Notes: a model not told the origin generated them from the sequence alone. DNA of 50,800 bases from a bacterium (GCA_030550175.1 JAUQPW010000033.1:1-50800), one strand, 5' to 3'; counted from the stretch's first letter, positions 16,604-25,567 are shown. Numbers and translations are program-made.

Positions 16604-17482
16604 TCACGCCTCCTTCTTTGCTCGTTGAATAGCTCCCTGGAGGGTACGACGAGTTAATATACCGACCAGATGTCGTCTATACTCTGCGGTTCCTCGCATA
16701 TCACTGATGGGACGGGCTATGGCTTGAGCTGCTTCGGCAGCTCGCTGAATGTTTTCTTCTGAAATCTCTTTCCCGGCCAGGATCTCCCCCGCCTCAACTG
16801 CCAAAAGTGGCGTAGGTGCAACGGCTCCCAAAGCTATACGGGCCGAAACAAATCGGGTATGAGCTTCATTCAATACCACCGATGCTCCTACACCGACCAC
16901 GGCGATATCCATTTCATTTCTTGGAATGAAACGGAGATAACGGGCCCCTGAGTGCTTTTGTGGAGGAGGAAGACGAAAGGAAAGGAGAAATTCACCCCTT
17001 TGAAGGATCGTCCTTCCGGGGCCGGTACAAAACTGTTCAACAGGAACCTCTCGGGTTCCCTGGGGCCCTGCAATGAGACAGGTAGCCCGGAGTACAATAA
17101 GTGCCGGAATTGTATCCGCCGCCGGAGAGGCATTACATAAATTTCCCCCTAAAGTGGCTCTTCCCTGGATTTGTATACCACCAATCAACGATACCGCATC
17201 GATTAACCCGGGATATACCGCGGCAATCTCTGCATGCTCATAAATCTTATAGCAGGGAACCGCCGCACCAATGCGTAAACCATTAATCGGATCATAGGAT
17301 AATTGATTAACTTCCGGTATCTCCTTAATATCAAGCAAAAGATCTACAGAACGACGCCCTTCTCGAACCTGAACAATAATGTCGGTTCCACCTGCGAGAA
17401 TACGCGCCCTCTCCCCGTGTTGAGTAAGTAAAGAAACTGCTTCGCCTACCGTCCGCGCAGAAGCATAATCGAATGCTTGCAA
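16604..17482 (-). CDS. Molybdenum hydroxylase FAD-binding subunit
   Basis: From TTG 17482 the protein has 292 residues and begins MQAFDYASARTVGEAV, the usual N-terminus of CoxM-type subunits. It has ILAGGTDIIVQV (FAD loop), GGIQIQGRATLGGNLCNASP and DTIPALIVL, then a C-terminal CO_deh_flav_C-like domain. I chose TTG because AAAGGAGG lies eight bases before it; the frame could extend to 17524, but that adds residues upstream of the ribosome site. It is the first gene of the hydroxylase operon, downstream of a good promoter. Confidence 0.92.
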   Translation of the reverse strand: MQAFDYASARTVGEAVSLLTQHGERARILAGGTDIIVQVREGRRSVDLLLDIKEIPEVNQLSYDPINGLRIGAAVPCYKIYEHAEIAAVYPGLIDAVSLIGGIQIQGRATLGGNLCNASPAADTIPALIVLRATCLIAGPQGTREVPVEQFCTGPGRTILQRGEFLLSFRLPPPQKHSGARYLRFIPRNEMDIAVVGVGASVVLNEAHTRFVSARIALGAVAPTPLLAVEAGEILAGKEISEENIQRAAEAAQAIARPISDMRGTAEYRRHLVGILTRRTLQGAIQRAKKEA

Positions 17483-17540
17483 GAACAGATCCTCCTTTCC
17501 GTTAAGGTTTTGGTTAGTAAACAAGTCCTGTATTCTAATT

Positions 17541-17569
17541 AAATTAGTAAAAAGCCCCTATGGAGTCAA
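17541..17569 (-). promoter_or_regulatory. Sigma-70-type promoter of the molybdenum hydroxylase operon
   Basis: On the minus strand TTGACT (17569-17564), a 17-base spacer and TAATTT (17546-17541) lie about 60 bases upstream of the FAD subunit start. Confidence 0.55.
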
Positions 17570-17625
17570 ATGATAATTTGAAGATCTATGAATTCGGTAA
17601 AACAATATCCGGTTAAAATTTATCC

Positions 17626-17656
17626 TTGACTTGTAAAGTTTTAAAACCAATTATAT
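17626..17656 (+). promoter_or_regulatory. Candidate promoter of the PotA-like gene
   Basis: TTGACT (17626-17631) with TTATAT (17651-17656), spacer 19; AATTAT with spacer 17 overlaps it. It lies about 100 bases before the start and diverges from the hydroxylase promoter. Confidence 0.4.
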
Positions 17657-17759
17657 GTGTAAAATTCTGCTTACCTTCATGCGTTTACCCACTAAATTCC
17701 AACTTTATAAAGGATACCTGTTTTATGGATCCTAAATGGAATAAGCCAGATAAAAAAGG

Positions 17760-18851
17760 ATGGTTATAGATGTCGAATTAAGGAATGTCACCAAGCGGTT
17801 TGACCGCACAACCGCTGTGGATAACCTTTCTTTACAGGTCTATAGGGGTGAGTTTTTTTCCCTTCTAGGACCTAGTGGATGCGGTAAAACCACCACCTTA
17901 CGTCTCATCGCCGGCTTTGAAATCCCTACCGAAGGCGAGATCCTCATTAATAACCAAATTGTGAATCATAAGCGACCGTACGAAAGGAATGTCAATACGG
18001 TATTTCAGAATTATGCTCTATTTCCGCATCTGACCGTAGCCGAAAATATCGCCTTCGGCCTGGAACGTAAAAAATTACCTCGTACAGAAATCCGTCAACG
18101 GGTGGCAGAAGCCTTGGAGTTGGTGCAATTAACAGGCCTTGATCACCGGTATCCGAAACAATTAAGTGGTGGACAACAGCAACGAGTGGCACTGGCACGT
18201 GCCATTGTGCTTAAGCCACAAGTGCTCCTTCTCGATGAACCTCTAGGCGCCCTGGATCTCAAATTGAGAAAAGAAATGCAGCTAGAGTTAAAAAACCTTC
18301 AACACCAGGTTGGAATTACTTTTATTTATGTAACCCATGATCAAGAAGAAGCCTTAACCATGTCGGATCGAATCGCCGTCCTGAATCAAGGGCGGCTTGA
18401 ACAACTGGGAGCCCCTGAAGAGATCTACGAATATCCTAAAACCCGGTTTGTGGCCGATTTTATCGGAATATCAAATTTCTTCAAAGGGAAAATCACCGGT
18501 AATACCGGGCAGAGACTGGAAGTGGAAACGGAAGACGGACTTATTGTGAAGCTACCCAAAGAAGATCACTTGAAAATCGGGGAGAAAGTTCATTTTTCAG
18601 TCCGACCGGAAAAAATGTGGCTGATGTCGGAAATGTCTTCTAAAAATGGTGAAAACCAATTCCCCGGTTTTATCGAACGGAAGATTTATACAGGAAATGC
18701 TACCCATTTCATCGTATCGCTTTCTTATACTCAAAAAGTTACAGTATTGTTGCAAAAAGGGGATCGAGAAAGTAAAAGAGGGCCCTGGACCGTAGGGGAT
18801 AAAGTCTGGATTTCATGGAAACCGGAAGATAGCGTCATCTTGAAAGACTAA
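17760..18851 (+). CDS. PotA-type ABC transporter ATP-binding protein
   Basis: The 363-residue protein has Walker A GPSGCGKTT (37-45), the Q-loop VFQNYALFPHLTV, signature LSGGQQQR, Walker B VLLLDEPLGALD and the switch His in YVTHDQEEAL. A TOBE-type C-terminal domain (about 285-360) is present, as in PotA, FbpC and related importers. It energises uptake across the inner membrane. The two permease genes follow at once, but no periplasmic binding protein gene is adjacent. The cargo (polyamine, Fe3+, 2-aminoethylphosphonate or other) is therefore open. Confidence 0.93.
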   Translation: MVIDVELRNVTKRFDRTTAVDNLSLQVYRGEFFSLLGPSGCGKTTTLRLIAGFEIPTEGEILINNQIVNHKRPYERNVNTVFQNYALFPHLTVAENIAFGLERKKLPRTEIRQRVAEALELVQLTGLDHRYPKQLSGGQQQRVALARAIVLKPQVLLLDEPLGALDLKLRKEMQLELKNLQHQVGITFIYVTHDQEEALTMSDRIAVLNQGRLEQLGAPEEIYEYPKTRFVADFIGISNFFKGKITGNTGQRLEVETEDGLIVKLPKEDHLKIGEKVHFSVRPEKMWLMSEMSSKNGENQFPGFIERKIYTGNATHFIVSLSYTQKVTVLLQKGDRESKRGPWTVGDKVWISWKPEDSVILKD

Positions 18852-18854
18852 GGA

Positions 18855-18894
18855 GGGGATGCGGGGATACGGAGGACTCTTCGACCCTGCATCC
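18855..18894. repeat. Small palindrome with GGATGCGG octamers
   Basis: GGATGCGGGGATACGGAGG is followed by CCCTGCATCC, so GGATGCgGGG can pair with CCCtGCATCC. The left arm shows octamers GGATGCGG and GGATACGG. It lies between the potA- and potB-like genes. Confidence 0.5.
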
Positions 18895-18951
18895 TGAAAT
18901 ATAGGGTTTCTACATCGCAAGGTATTGCATTTTCTACGTCTTCACATTTTA

Positions 18952-19833
18952 ATGAAAAGATTTAGGCAACAACTCTTCGTCTTTTTTAACCGTCATCCTT
19001 CCTTGAGCCTGTTGAGCTTACTGGGTCCTTCTTTGTTTTGGATGGGTATTTTTTTTCTGGTTCCTTTGCTTATTATCCTTCTTTACAGTTTCCTTCAAAA
19101 AGGTCCCTATGGAGGAATTATATACCAGTTTACCCTGGAGAATTATCGCAGGTTCCTGGATCCCCTCTATCTGACCATCCTGATCAGATCCTTCAAGTTG
19201 GCTGTGATGACAACGGTGATATGTCTGGTAACTGGTTACCCGATCGCCTATCGGATCGCCTTTGCCAGTAAGAAATGGAAAAATACCCTTTTGGTTCTCA
19301 TCATTTTACCTTTCTGGACCAGTTTTCTGATTCGGACCTATGCCTGGATACTACTGCTTCGAGATACTGGCCTTATCAATCAGTTGCTGCTGAAGTTTCA
19401 TATTGTCCGGGAACCCTTAAAACTGCTTTATACAGAAGGAGCTGTTTTAGTGGGAATGGTCTATGGCTTTCTCCCCTTTATGGTACTTCCTCTCTATGCT
19501 TCCATTGAAAAACTGGATAAAACTCTTTTAGAAGCTGCAGAAGATCTGGGGGCGACTCCACTCTGGAAATTTCTAAGGGTAACCCTTCCGTTGACCCTTC
19601 CGGGAGTTATCGCCGGATCTATTCTGGTTTTTATACCTTCTGTAGCAGCCTTTGTAACCCCTGATTTATTAGGTGGCGCCAAAACCATGATGATGGGAAG
19701 TCTTATCCAGAACCAATTCGGTCCCGCCCGGGACTGGCCTTTCGGCTCGGCAATCTCCCTGGTTCTGATGATTCTGGTCCTTATTTCCGTGTTTATATAT
19801 TTGAGACTGACAAAGGAAAACAAAGGAATATGA
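18952..19833 (+). CDS. PotB-type ABC transporter permease
   Basis: From ATG 18952 the protein has 293 residues and about six hydrophobic segments. The first is LLGPSLFWMGIFFLVPLLII. The EAA loop, EAAEDLGATPLWKFLRVTLP, couples it to the ATPase. This is the binding-protein-dependent permease fold of the PotB/PotH group. A TTG at 18925 could add nine residues but has no better support. Its stop overlaps the next ATG (ATGA), showing translational coupling with the second permease. Confidence 0.92.
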   Translation: MKRFRQQLFVFFNRHPSLSLLSLLGPSLFWMGIFFLVPLLIILLYSFLQKGPYGGIIYQFTLENYRRFLDPLYLTILIRSFKLAVMTTVICLVTGYPIAYRIAFASKKWKNTLLVLIILPFWTSFLIRTYAWILLLRDTGLINQLLLKFHIVREPLKLLYTEGAVLVGMVYGFLPFMVLPLYASIEKLDKTLLEAAEDLGATPLWKFLRVTLPLTLPGVIAGSILVFIPSVAAFVTPDLLGGAKTMMMGSLIQNQFGPARDWPFGSAISLVLMILVLISVFIYLRLTKENKGI

Positions 19834-20663
19834 AGAATACTCCCTCACAGTATCCCTCCCTCCCCGCGTTCCCTCATCCCTGCGTCCCCCCATCCCCACG
19901 TCCTCATATCTCCTGGCTGGATTGGATTACCGGTTTAGGATACCTTTTTCTCTATGCCCCCATTCTGATTCTCATAGTCTTTTCTTTTAATAACTCCAGG
20001 TTCAACGTAGTCTGGAAAGGATTTACGCTAGACTGGTATATCAAGCTCTTCGAGGACACAAAGATTCTCGAGGCTCTTAAGGTGAGCCTCATTGTGGCCC
20101 TGGCTTCTACAGCCATTTCCCTTGTAATCGGAACCCTTACGGCGTGGGCGATGTACCGGTACTCCTTTAAAGGGAAGAGAATTTTGGAGGGGGTGCTCTA
20201 TCTCCCGATTATTATTCCGGATATCGTGATGGGTATTTCCCTGACGCTGTTTTTTGTTTTGATCAAATTTCAATTAGGGATGGCTTCTATCATTATTGCC
20301 CATGTGGCGTTCAACATCTCCTTTGTCATGGTGGTTGTTCGAGCGCGTCTTCAAGGTTTAGATCGAACTTTGGAAGAGGCCGCTATGGATTTAGGGGCCG
20401 ATGAAGTGACGACCTTTTTTAAGGTTACCCTTCCTTTACTTTCGCCGGGTCTCATAGCTGCTGCCCTTTTAGCCTTTACTTTGTCCTTTGATGATTTTGT
20501 AATCTCTTTTTTTACGGCGGGAGTTGGAGCTACCCCGTTACCGGTTCAAATTTATTCCATGGTCAAATTAGGGGTTTCGCCTGTGGTGAACGCCATCAGT
20601 ACCCTGGTATTGATCATATCGTTTATTTTGGTCATCCTGACCGAGAAACTTCAAAGGAAGTAA
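19830..20663 (+). CDS. PotC-type ABC transporter permease with repeat-derived N-terminus
   Basis: The 277-residue protein has the PotC plan: first membrane segment YLFLYAPILILIVFSF, FNNSRFNVVWKGFTLDWYIK, and EAA loop EEAAMDLGADEVTTFFKVTL. It pairs with the preceding permease. Residues about 4-26 are a Pro-rich sequence (PSLPAFPHPCVPPSPRPHIS) encoded by seven octamer repeats at 19840-19908. Homologous permeases have a short N-terminus here, so the segment is probably a repeat that has become coding. The ATG overlaps the previous stop. Confidence 0.92.
   Translation: MKNTPSQYPSLPAFPHPCVPPSPRPHISWLDWITGLGYLFLYAPILILIVFSFNNSRFNVVWKGFTLDWYIKLFEDTKILEALKVSLIVALASTAISLVIGTLTAWAMYRYSFKGKRILEGVLYLPIIIPDIVMGISLTLFFVLIKFQLGMASIIIAHVAFNISFVMVVVRARLQGLDRTLEEAAMDLGADEVTTFFKVTLPLLSPGLIAAALLAFTLSFDDFVISFFTAGVGATPLPVQIYSMVKLGVSPVVNAISTLVLIISFILVILTEKLQRK
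19840..19908. repeat. Coding octamer repeat run in the potC-like gene
   Basis: On the minus strand the DNA reads as consecutive octamers GGACGTGG, GGATGGGG, GGACGCAG, GGATGAGG, GAACGCGG, GGAGGGAG. This is the period-8 family seen at 4627 and 31259, but only one arm is present. Confidence 0.65.
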
Positions 20664-20723
20664 AATCTTTTCAAATTGAAAAGGATACCTTCAAGGGCTC
20701 TTCCTCCGGTTTAGGTGGTATTT

Positions 20724-21605
20724 CTATCTAGAAATGGCCTTTGTCCTAAGGACCTTCCGTGGAAGATGGAAGAATGGACCAGCTTCCCTCGGTGTTACTG
20801 TTGGGGTCGGTGTTGCTCCAGAGGGTGGTTTTGGAGTTGCCGTGTGAACCAGTGTAGGGGTAGGGCCGGGTTGTGGGATTCCTGTATTAATCAAAATATC
20901 CACTCCACTTACAACGACCCCGGCCGAAACCTTGATGGTTGTGTAGTCATTGGGATTATCCGGGGGGTCGGTGCTCTCTTCGTTGGAACCATTATAAAAT
21001 TCTGAAGGGCCCGGTAACGGGATCGGAGGATCTAAAGGACCTACACTGGAACCCTGCGTAAAAGATGGATCAATCGATTGAATTTCCACGGTATAGTTGG
21101 CTCCCGGTGTTAGTCCACTCAGGGTATAAACCCCTGCAGGAATCTTTGTGACTCCGGAAACCTGGGAAACTGCGTCATTCCAGGGATCGGCGATGTTTCT
21201 GGCGATAACGTTCGCTCCGGTAAACGCCATCTTTCCACCTGGAGTCAGATTAAAAATGGTCCCGGTAATAGTTCCTGTGGTTGAAGCAAAGGAGGATGTC
21301 GGGTAAAGTAATGATAAAGCGACTTCGTCATCTTTAGCAGGAAATCTCTGCTCAACGGTTAAAAGAACAGGAAACATGGTTTCAACCGAAGTGGCCGGAG
21401 CCAAACCTGCCTCATACTTGAATCCATTGATTTGGGCATGGTCCAGATTGTTGAAGTGCCCTAACTCGTGGGAAATAACCGCCTCAAACTCCGCCTGAGA
21501 AACTTCTCCATTGGATGAATTTCCATCCAGATAAGCCCCATTGAGAAAAACCTGTCCCTCAATAATATTATCCCCATCGAGCCAGGTGGGTCCGGCAAAT
21601 CCCAA
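20724..21605 (-). CDS. 5'-truncated matrixin-like metalloprotease with Cna-B-like domain
   Basis: The product has a metzincin zinc motif HELGHFNNLDH, although the usual Gly before the third His is Asn, and a candidate Met-turn VETMFP. A beta-sandwich of Cna-B/carboxypeptidase-regulatory type follows (GTITGTIFNLTPGG ... AGVYTLSGLTPG), then a Pro/Thr-rich tail. The listed start is TTG 21605, but the same frame stays open to 21815 and encodes family-like sequence (LPLGENIVVFDADGKIFDAL). No ATG, GTG or TTG and no complete signal peptide are found there, and a promoter abuts the frame. The gene looks N-terminally truncated and may be inactive. Confidence 0.65.
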   Translation of the reverse strand: MGFAGPTWLDGDNIIEGQVFLNGAYLDGNSSNGEVSQAEFEAVISHELGHFNNLDHAQINGFKYEAGLAPATSVETMFPVLLTVEQRFPAKDDEVALSLLYPTSSFASTTGTITGTIFNLTPGGKMAFTGANVIARNIADPWNDAVSQVSGVTKIPAGVYTLSGLTPGANYTVEIQSIDPSFTQGSSVGPLDPPIPLPGPSEFYNGSNEESTDPPDNPNDYTTIKVSAGVVVSGVDILINTGIPQPGPTPTLVHTATPKPPSGATPTPTVTPREAGPFFHLPRKVLRTKAISR

Positions 21606-21808
21606 TACGCCCGAGTTAGCCCCGAATAGCGCGTCAAAAATTTTTCCATCTGCATCAAAAACTACAATATTCTCTCCCAGCGGAAGGTTTGAAGATAAAA
21701 AGATGGTGAAATTCGATCCGTTAACATCTGTGGGTTGTCGGGTAATCTGAAGACCTGAAGGAAAAATATGATTTGAGTCCGGCCAGAAAAGTAAAAAACT
21801 TGCGGTTG

Positions 21809-21836
21809 AGTATATTTATCTTTGATAAAGTGTCAA
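21809..21836 (-). promoter_or_regulatory. Strong promoter-like sequence before the metalloprotease frame
   Basis: On the minus strand TTGACA (21836-21831), 16 bases, and TATACT (21814-21809). The protease reading frame is open right up to the -10 box, leaving no room for an upstream signal peptide. Confidence 0.6.
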
Positions 21837-21870
21837 GTTAATTCTTTCGAATCTATAAGTATGGGGAAAA

Positions 21871-22455
21871 TTACGAAGGATGTTCAGGGTCTTTATCCTG
21901 ATGGCGGTAATAAGGGGTAGGTTTATGGGGATATTGAGGATAATGAGGGAATTGTTTAGGGGGTCTTTCATCTGTGAAAAATTCGGTTGTGAATAGATCG
22001 GTGAGGTAATGCACGGCCGTAGAGCTACCCATGCCCAGCCAGACGGCTAGAATCTCATTAGGTTTGAGATGGAGAGTTTTGAGTTTAGAAGTTAAGGAAA
22101 GATTAAATAAAGTGAGGTCAATGGGGAGAAAAACGACCACAAATAAATACAAAAGACGGATGAGATCGCTGAGGAATGGAAAATGGGTAAATACAGACCG
22201 ATGTCGAAACACATAGCCATAAGGTAACCAGATAAATTTGAGAAATCCCCAACGTTTTACGACCCCTGGCGTATATTTTCGATTGATAAGGGCGTTTTCT
22301 GCCATATCCAGATCTGGATCCAGAAAAGTTGTCGAAATAATTCCGGCCGCGGAAATAAGATAGGCGATAGATTTATTGCCGTGGGACATATAAGAAGCCA
22401 TACCGACCAGAATACTGGTGGCAATCCCCGCGATATAGTGTTCTCTACCGGTCAT
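21871..22455 (-). CDS. DUF2227-family metal-binding membrane protein
   Basis: From ATG 22455 the protein has 194 residues: MTGREHYIAGIATSILVG, a hydrophobic segment, DPDLDMAENALINRK, KRWGFLKFIWLPYG and FRHRSVFTHFPFLSD. The DPDLD...KRWG...HRS..TH pattern matches DUF2227, in which Asp and His residues may bind metal. Its biochemical role is not known. The C-terminus is Pro/His/Tyr-rich. A longer reading from 22494 would begin in the -35 box, so I rejected it. The transcript start is predicted very near the ATG, so the mRNA may be nearly leaderless. Confidence 0.8.
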   Translation of the reverse strand: MTGREHYIAGIATSILVGMASYMSHGNKSIAYLISAAGIISTTFLDPDLDMAENALINRKYTPGVVKRWGFLKFIWLPYGYVFRHRSVFTHFPFLSDLIRLLYLFVVVFLPIDLTLFNLSLTSKLKTLHLKPNEILAVWLGMGSSTAVHYLTDLFTTEFFTDERPPKQFPHYPQYPHKPTPYYRHQDKDPEHPS

Positions 22456-22465
22456 ACAAACCCTG

Positions 22466-22494
22466 TAAATATAGTAGGTGGGAGAAAATGTCAA
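22466..22494 (-). promoter_or_regulatory. Promoter of the DUF2227 gene
   Basis: TTGACA (22494-22489), 17 bases, TATTTA (22471-22466), with the ATG only 10 bases after the -10 box. TATATT at 15-base spacing overlaps it. Confidence 0.6.
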
Positions 22495-22553
22495 GGGAAA
22501 AAATTAATAAACGTATATAAAAGGCAGGATTAACTTTACAAAAGTTGGAAGGT

Positions 22554-24254
22554 TTAGGAAGCAAGTTGGGTCAGGCGTTGGGCCACATCCATAAACTGGG
22601 GATTAACCCGATAGATTTCCTTATAAAGACTGAGGGCCTGATCTGGTTGACCTGCTTCTTCATAAATCCGGGCCAGTTCATAGCGAATATTAAGATATTG
22701 CTCTGGATCGAACCCACTTTTTTCCAGGGCTTCTTTCAGATGGGCAATAGCCTGATCATATTCCCCCTTTTCGGCCAGACACAGACTTATCATACTGGAA
22801 CATTCCATATATTTAGCCGGAGATAGAGCAGCCAGCTTGAATTCTTCGATGGCATCGTCCAGCAGGTTCATTTCTTTATAGGCGATACCTAATTCATAAT
22901 GGGTTTCATAGTCTTCCTCACCGACCTCGTCCAAAACGCTCTTTTTAAATTCTTTGATAATATCCGCTACCTTATCACCTCCGACTCGATTAACAGCATC
23001 TACCTTGATGTGAATCTTGGAGTCAGAAGGATTCTCGGTCATCTGTACTTCATATTCCTGGCTGATTTTAAGGGAAGTGTCCAATCGAGCTGCCAGGTCA
23101 AAATAGCCGGAATTTGTCTCACCGGGGGGAGGGGTTGAAGTCGAGGGTTCAGGGGTGGCAGAAACCAAAGATACACCTTCTGGAAGGTCTATTCCGGAGA
23201 GATCTTCCTCTTCAGTAGATTCTTTTTTTACTCCAGGAGGATTCCATTCAAGGGTTTGACCGGGAGTTTCTCTTGTTTGGGAAGTCGGTTCTATAGGCTC
23301 GAATTGTAATAAGGGAGGTTCCCCACCGAAGTTTAAAGACCCGGGTTCTATGTCTGCAATCTGGGTCAGATCGGTAATCTCTTCCTGTGTAGACTGATCG
23401 GATTGGGTTGGCAAACCCAGCTTGTTCCGATATACCTTATTGGAGGGATCCAGTTCCACGAGGCGTTGGTAAATACGGGCCGCTTTATCGAGTTTTCTTA
23501 TCCGACTGTAAGCTTCTGCAATCTTTTCAAGGATTGAAGTAACGTGGCCGTATTGTTCCTGAATTTTCTCCAACAGGCCGATACCTTCCTCCAAAAGATT
23601 CTGATTAAAGTACAGATAAGCCAATTCAAATTGGAGATCTATATTTTCCGGCTGTAGGCTGATGACTTTTTTATAGAGCTCGACCCCTTCACTGATCATT
23701 CCTTGATGGATATATTTATGGGCGATATCCAGATAAATTCCACTGGCTTCTTCGACAAAGCGATTCTTTTCGTACTGCTCTGCCAACTTTAAATGGAGGG
23801 TGATATTCTCAGGATCTAAATCAACCGCTTTTCGAAATACATCTAAGGACTCTTTCATAGCGCCTGCCTGACGCAGGAGCTCTCCGGCCGTCATATAGTT
23901 TAATTTAGCATCTCCGATAAGTCCCTTTTGGACGTACAAATTAGCCAGTTCTACATAAGTATCCGCCGAATCCGGCTTGGTACGCTGAGCTTTTTTATAA
24001 ACGGCAATGGCCTTCAACGTAAACCCATCTTCGGCAAATAACCTACCGGCCTTTATATAATATTCCCTGGCTTTATCATTGAGTCCTTGCTTGGCATAAA
24101 TATCTCCCAAAGCATTCAATGCTTCGGTATTGTTAGGGTTTTCCTTTAAAGCTGCTTCATATTTGTCAGTTTCTTTATCTGAAGCAGCCTTACCCCTACC
24201 CTTGGTTAACCTTTGCATTGCTGCTTCCAAAAATCCAAACCTTTTAGCCGACAT
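22554..24254 (-). CDS. Tetratricopeptide-repeat protein
   Basis: The 566-residue protein has at least seven TPR units in the N-terminal half (for example NNTEALNALGDIYAKQGLND and DSADTYVELANLYVQKGLIG). An acidic/Pro-rich linker follows (about 285-385), then a C-terminal block VADIIKEFKKSVLDEVGEED with further TPRs (ETHYELGIAYKEMNLLDDAI). This two-part plan occurs in deltaproteobacterial TPR proteins, often near envelope or motility genes. No signal peptide is seen, so it is probably a cytoplasmic scaffold. It follows lipM by 59 bases on the same strand; the partner is unknown. Confidence 0.88.
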   Translation of the reverse strand: MSAKRFGFLEAAMQRLTKGRGKAASDKETDKYEAALKENPNNTEALNALGDIYAKQGLNDKAREYYIKAGRLFAEDGFTLKAIAVYKKAQRTKPDSADTYVELANLYVQKGLIGDAKLNYMTAGELLRQAGAMKESLDVFRKAVDLDPENITLHLKLAEQYEKNRFVEEASGIYLDIAHKYIHQGMISEGVELYKKVISLQPENIDLQFELAYLYFNQNLLEEGIGLLEKIQEQYGHVTSILEKIAEAYSRIRKLDKAARIYQRLVELDPSNKVYRNKLGLPTQSDQSTQEEITDLTQIADIEPGSLNFGGEPPLLQFEPIEPTSQTRETPGQTLEWNPPGVKKESTEEEDLSGIDLPEGVSLVSATPEPSTSTPPPGETNSGYFDLAARLDTSLKISQEYEVQMTENPSDSKIHIKVDAVNRVGGDKVADIIKEFKKSVLDEVGEEDYETHYELGIAYKEMNLLDDAIEEFKLAALSPAKYMECSSMISLCLAEKGEYDQAIAHLKEALEKSGFDPEQYLNIRYELARIYEEAGQPDQALSLYKEIYRVNPQFMDVAQRLTQLAS

Positions 24255-24313
24255 TCTTTACTCCCTCTCATTTAAATTGGGGCACTGAAGTATTTCACAG
24301 TGTTCCCATAGGA

Positions 24314-25141
24314 TTATAATCGATAATTCCAGGTATCCTGAGAATATTTTGTACGATAAAGATAATGAGCCCGCTCCCACTCTAATACAGTCAAGTCTGT
24401 TTCCTGAAAAGTTATTCCATGGACCTGTTCAAAACCCCTTATCATGGCCGAGATAACCTTTTCCCGAGAAATACCCTCCGGGATATGGTCCTTTAGGGAA
24501 GTGGTGTACTGAACGAGCTGTTCGAGTAGGGTGGTAGACTTAACACGTAAAATATCCCTCCAGCGTTGTGGATTAAATTCCATCAAGATGGATCCTTGCT
24601 GTAGCAAGGCATTCTGGAATCGTTTTTGGGCACTTCCGATAAGCTTTTTTCCTTCTACCAGGATCTCGTACCAGGAAGTAGAAGAAAAGCATACAGGTGA
24701 TCTATGGGATTGAAGGGGTTTCCCTTGGGGTTTTGTAGCCATTTGAGCGTTTACACCGAGTATTCTACATCCCACAAGTAGACCGGTTGCCAGGTTACGA
24801 TAGGCTTGTAGAACGCTTCTGGAAAAGAGCGGATCCACTTGAGAGATTACAACGCTATAGGTAACTTCTTGATCATGTAAAACAGCTCTTCCACCTGTAA
24901 TTCGGCGGACAATAGGATATTTTAACTTCTGGCATGTCGTAATATCGAATTCCTTAGAAACTTTCTGGGAGTAACCAACGGAAAGCGTCGGGTGGTTCCA
25001 GGTATAAAATCGTAAAGTAGGAGGGACCTGGCCCTCCTGACAAGACCACAAAATGGCTTCATCAATAGCCATATGGAGATAGCCATCTATTTCTCCGCTA
25101 TCTAAAATGAGTCTCCAACATCGCGTAGTATCTATATTCAA
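24314..25141 (-). CDS. lipM: Octanoyltransferase of LipM type
   Basis: The 275-residue protein has the lipoate-ligase fold motif RRITGGRAVLHD (79-90) and SPVCFSSTSWYEI with Cys151 at the LipM active-site position, followed by GKKLIGSAQKR, where Lys166 and the GSAQ loop bind substrate. LipM moves octanoyl from acyl carrier protein to GcvH, starting lipoate synthesis; lipoate ligases lack this Cys. The adjacent gcvH, 40 bases upstream in transcription order, supports the role. LipA is not in the window. LipL is a less likely alternative because it acts from GcvH to other E2 proteins. Confidence 0.85.
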   Translation of the reverse strand: MNIDTTRCWRLILDSGEIDGYLHMAIDEAILWSCQEGQVPPTLRFYTWNHPTLSVGYSQKVSKEFDITTCQKLKYPIVRRITGGRAVLHDQEVTYSVVISQVDPLFSRSVLQAYRNLATGLLVGCRILGVNAQMATKPQGKPLQSHRSPVCFSSTSWYEILVEGKKLIGSAQKRFQNALLQQGSILMEFNPQRWRDILRVKSTTLLEQLVQYTTSLKDHIPEGISREKVISAMIRGFEQVHGITFQETDLTVLEWERAHYLYRTKYSQDTWNYRL

Positions 25142-25180
25142 AGGAATAAAGAGCTCTTACAAGGAAATTACCCTTATCAA

Positions 25181-25567
25181 TCACTTAGCCTGGTCTTTGA
25201 TATAAGCCTCATATTCCTTGGCGGAAATGAGGTTATTCAGTTCAGCAGGGTTTTTGATTTCTATTTCAAGCATCCAGCCCTCGCCATAGGGGTCCTTGTT
25301 GACCCGCTCCGGTTCGTCCTCCAGGGCATCATTGACTTTTATGACTTCTCCACTTACAGGAGCATAAAGATCCGAAACCGCTTTGACCGATTCGATAGTG
25401 CCAAAAGACTCAAATTGTTTAACTTTTTCTCCAACTTCCGGTAATTCTATAAAAACCACATCCCCCAATTGATCCTGGGCGAATTCTGTAATACCTACAA
25501 TGGCTTTATTTCCCACGACTCGAACCCACTCGTGCTCCTTGGTATATTTTAAATCTTCCGGATACAT
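25181..25567 (-). CDS. gcvH: Glycine cleavage system H protein
   Basis: From ATG 25567 the protein has 128 residues, the standard GcvH length. It starts MYPEDLKYTKEHEWV and has the lipoyl-lysine Lys62 in GTIESVKAVSDLYAP, then the GEV..VN.AL..EP strand pair. It carries the aminomethyl group in glycine cleavage and serves as octanoyl acceptor in LipM-type lipoate synthesis. GGGAG lies before the ATG; a TTG at 25582 is a less likely start. No gcvT or gcvP is present in the window, so its main partner here is probably lipM. Confidence 0.97.
   Translation of the reverse strand: MYPEDLKYTKEHEWVRVVGNKAIVGITEFAQDQLGDVVFIELPEVGEKVKQFESFGTIESVKAVSDLYAPVSGEVIKVNDALEDEPERVNKDPYGEGWMLEIEIKNPAELNNLISAKEYEAYIKDQAK

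Noticed and set aside
22456..22494. Longer N-terminus of the DUF2227 protein from TTG 22494
   Set aside because: That TTG is the -35 box TTGACA and the added residues do not match the family.
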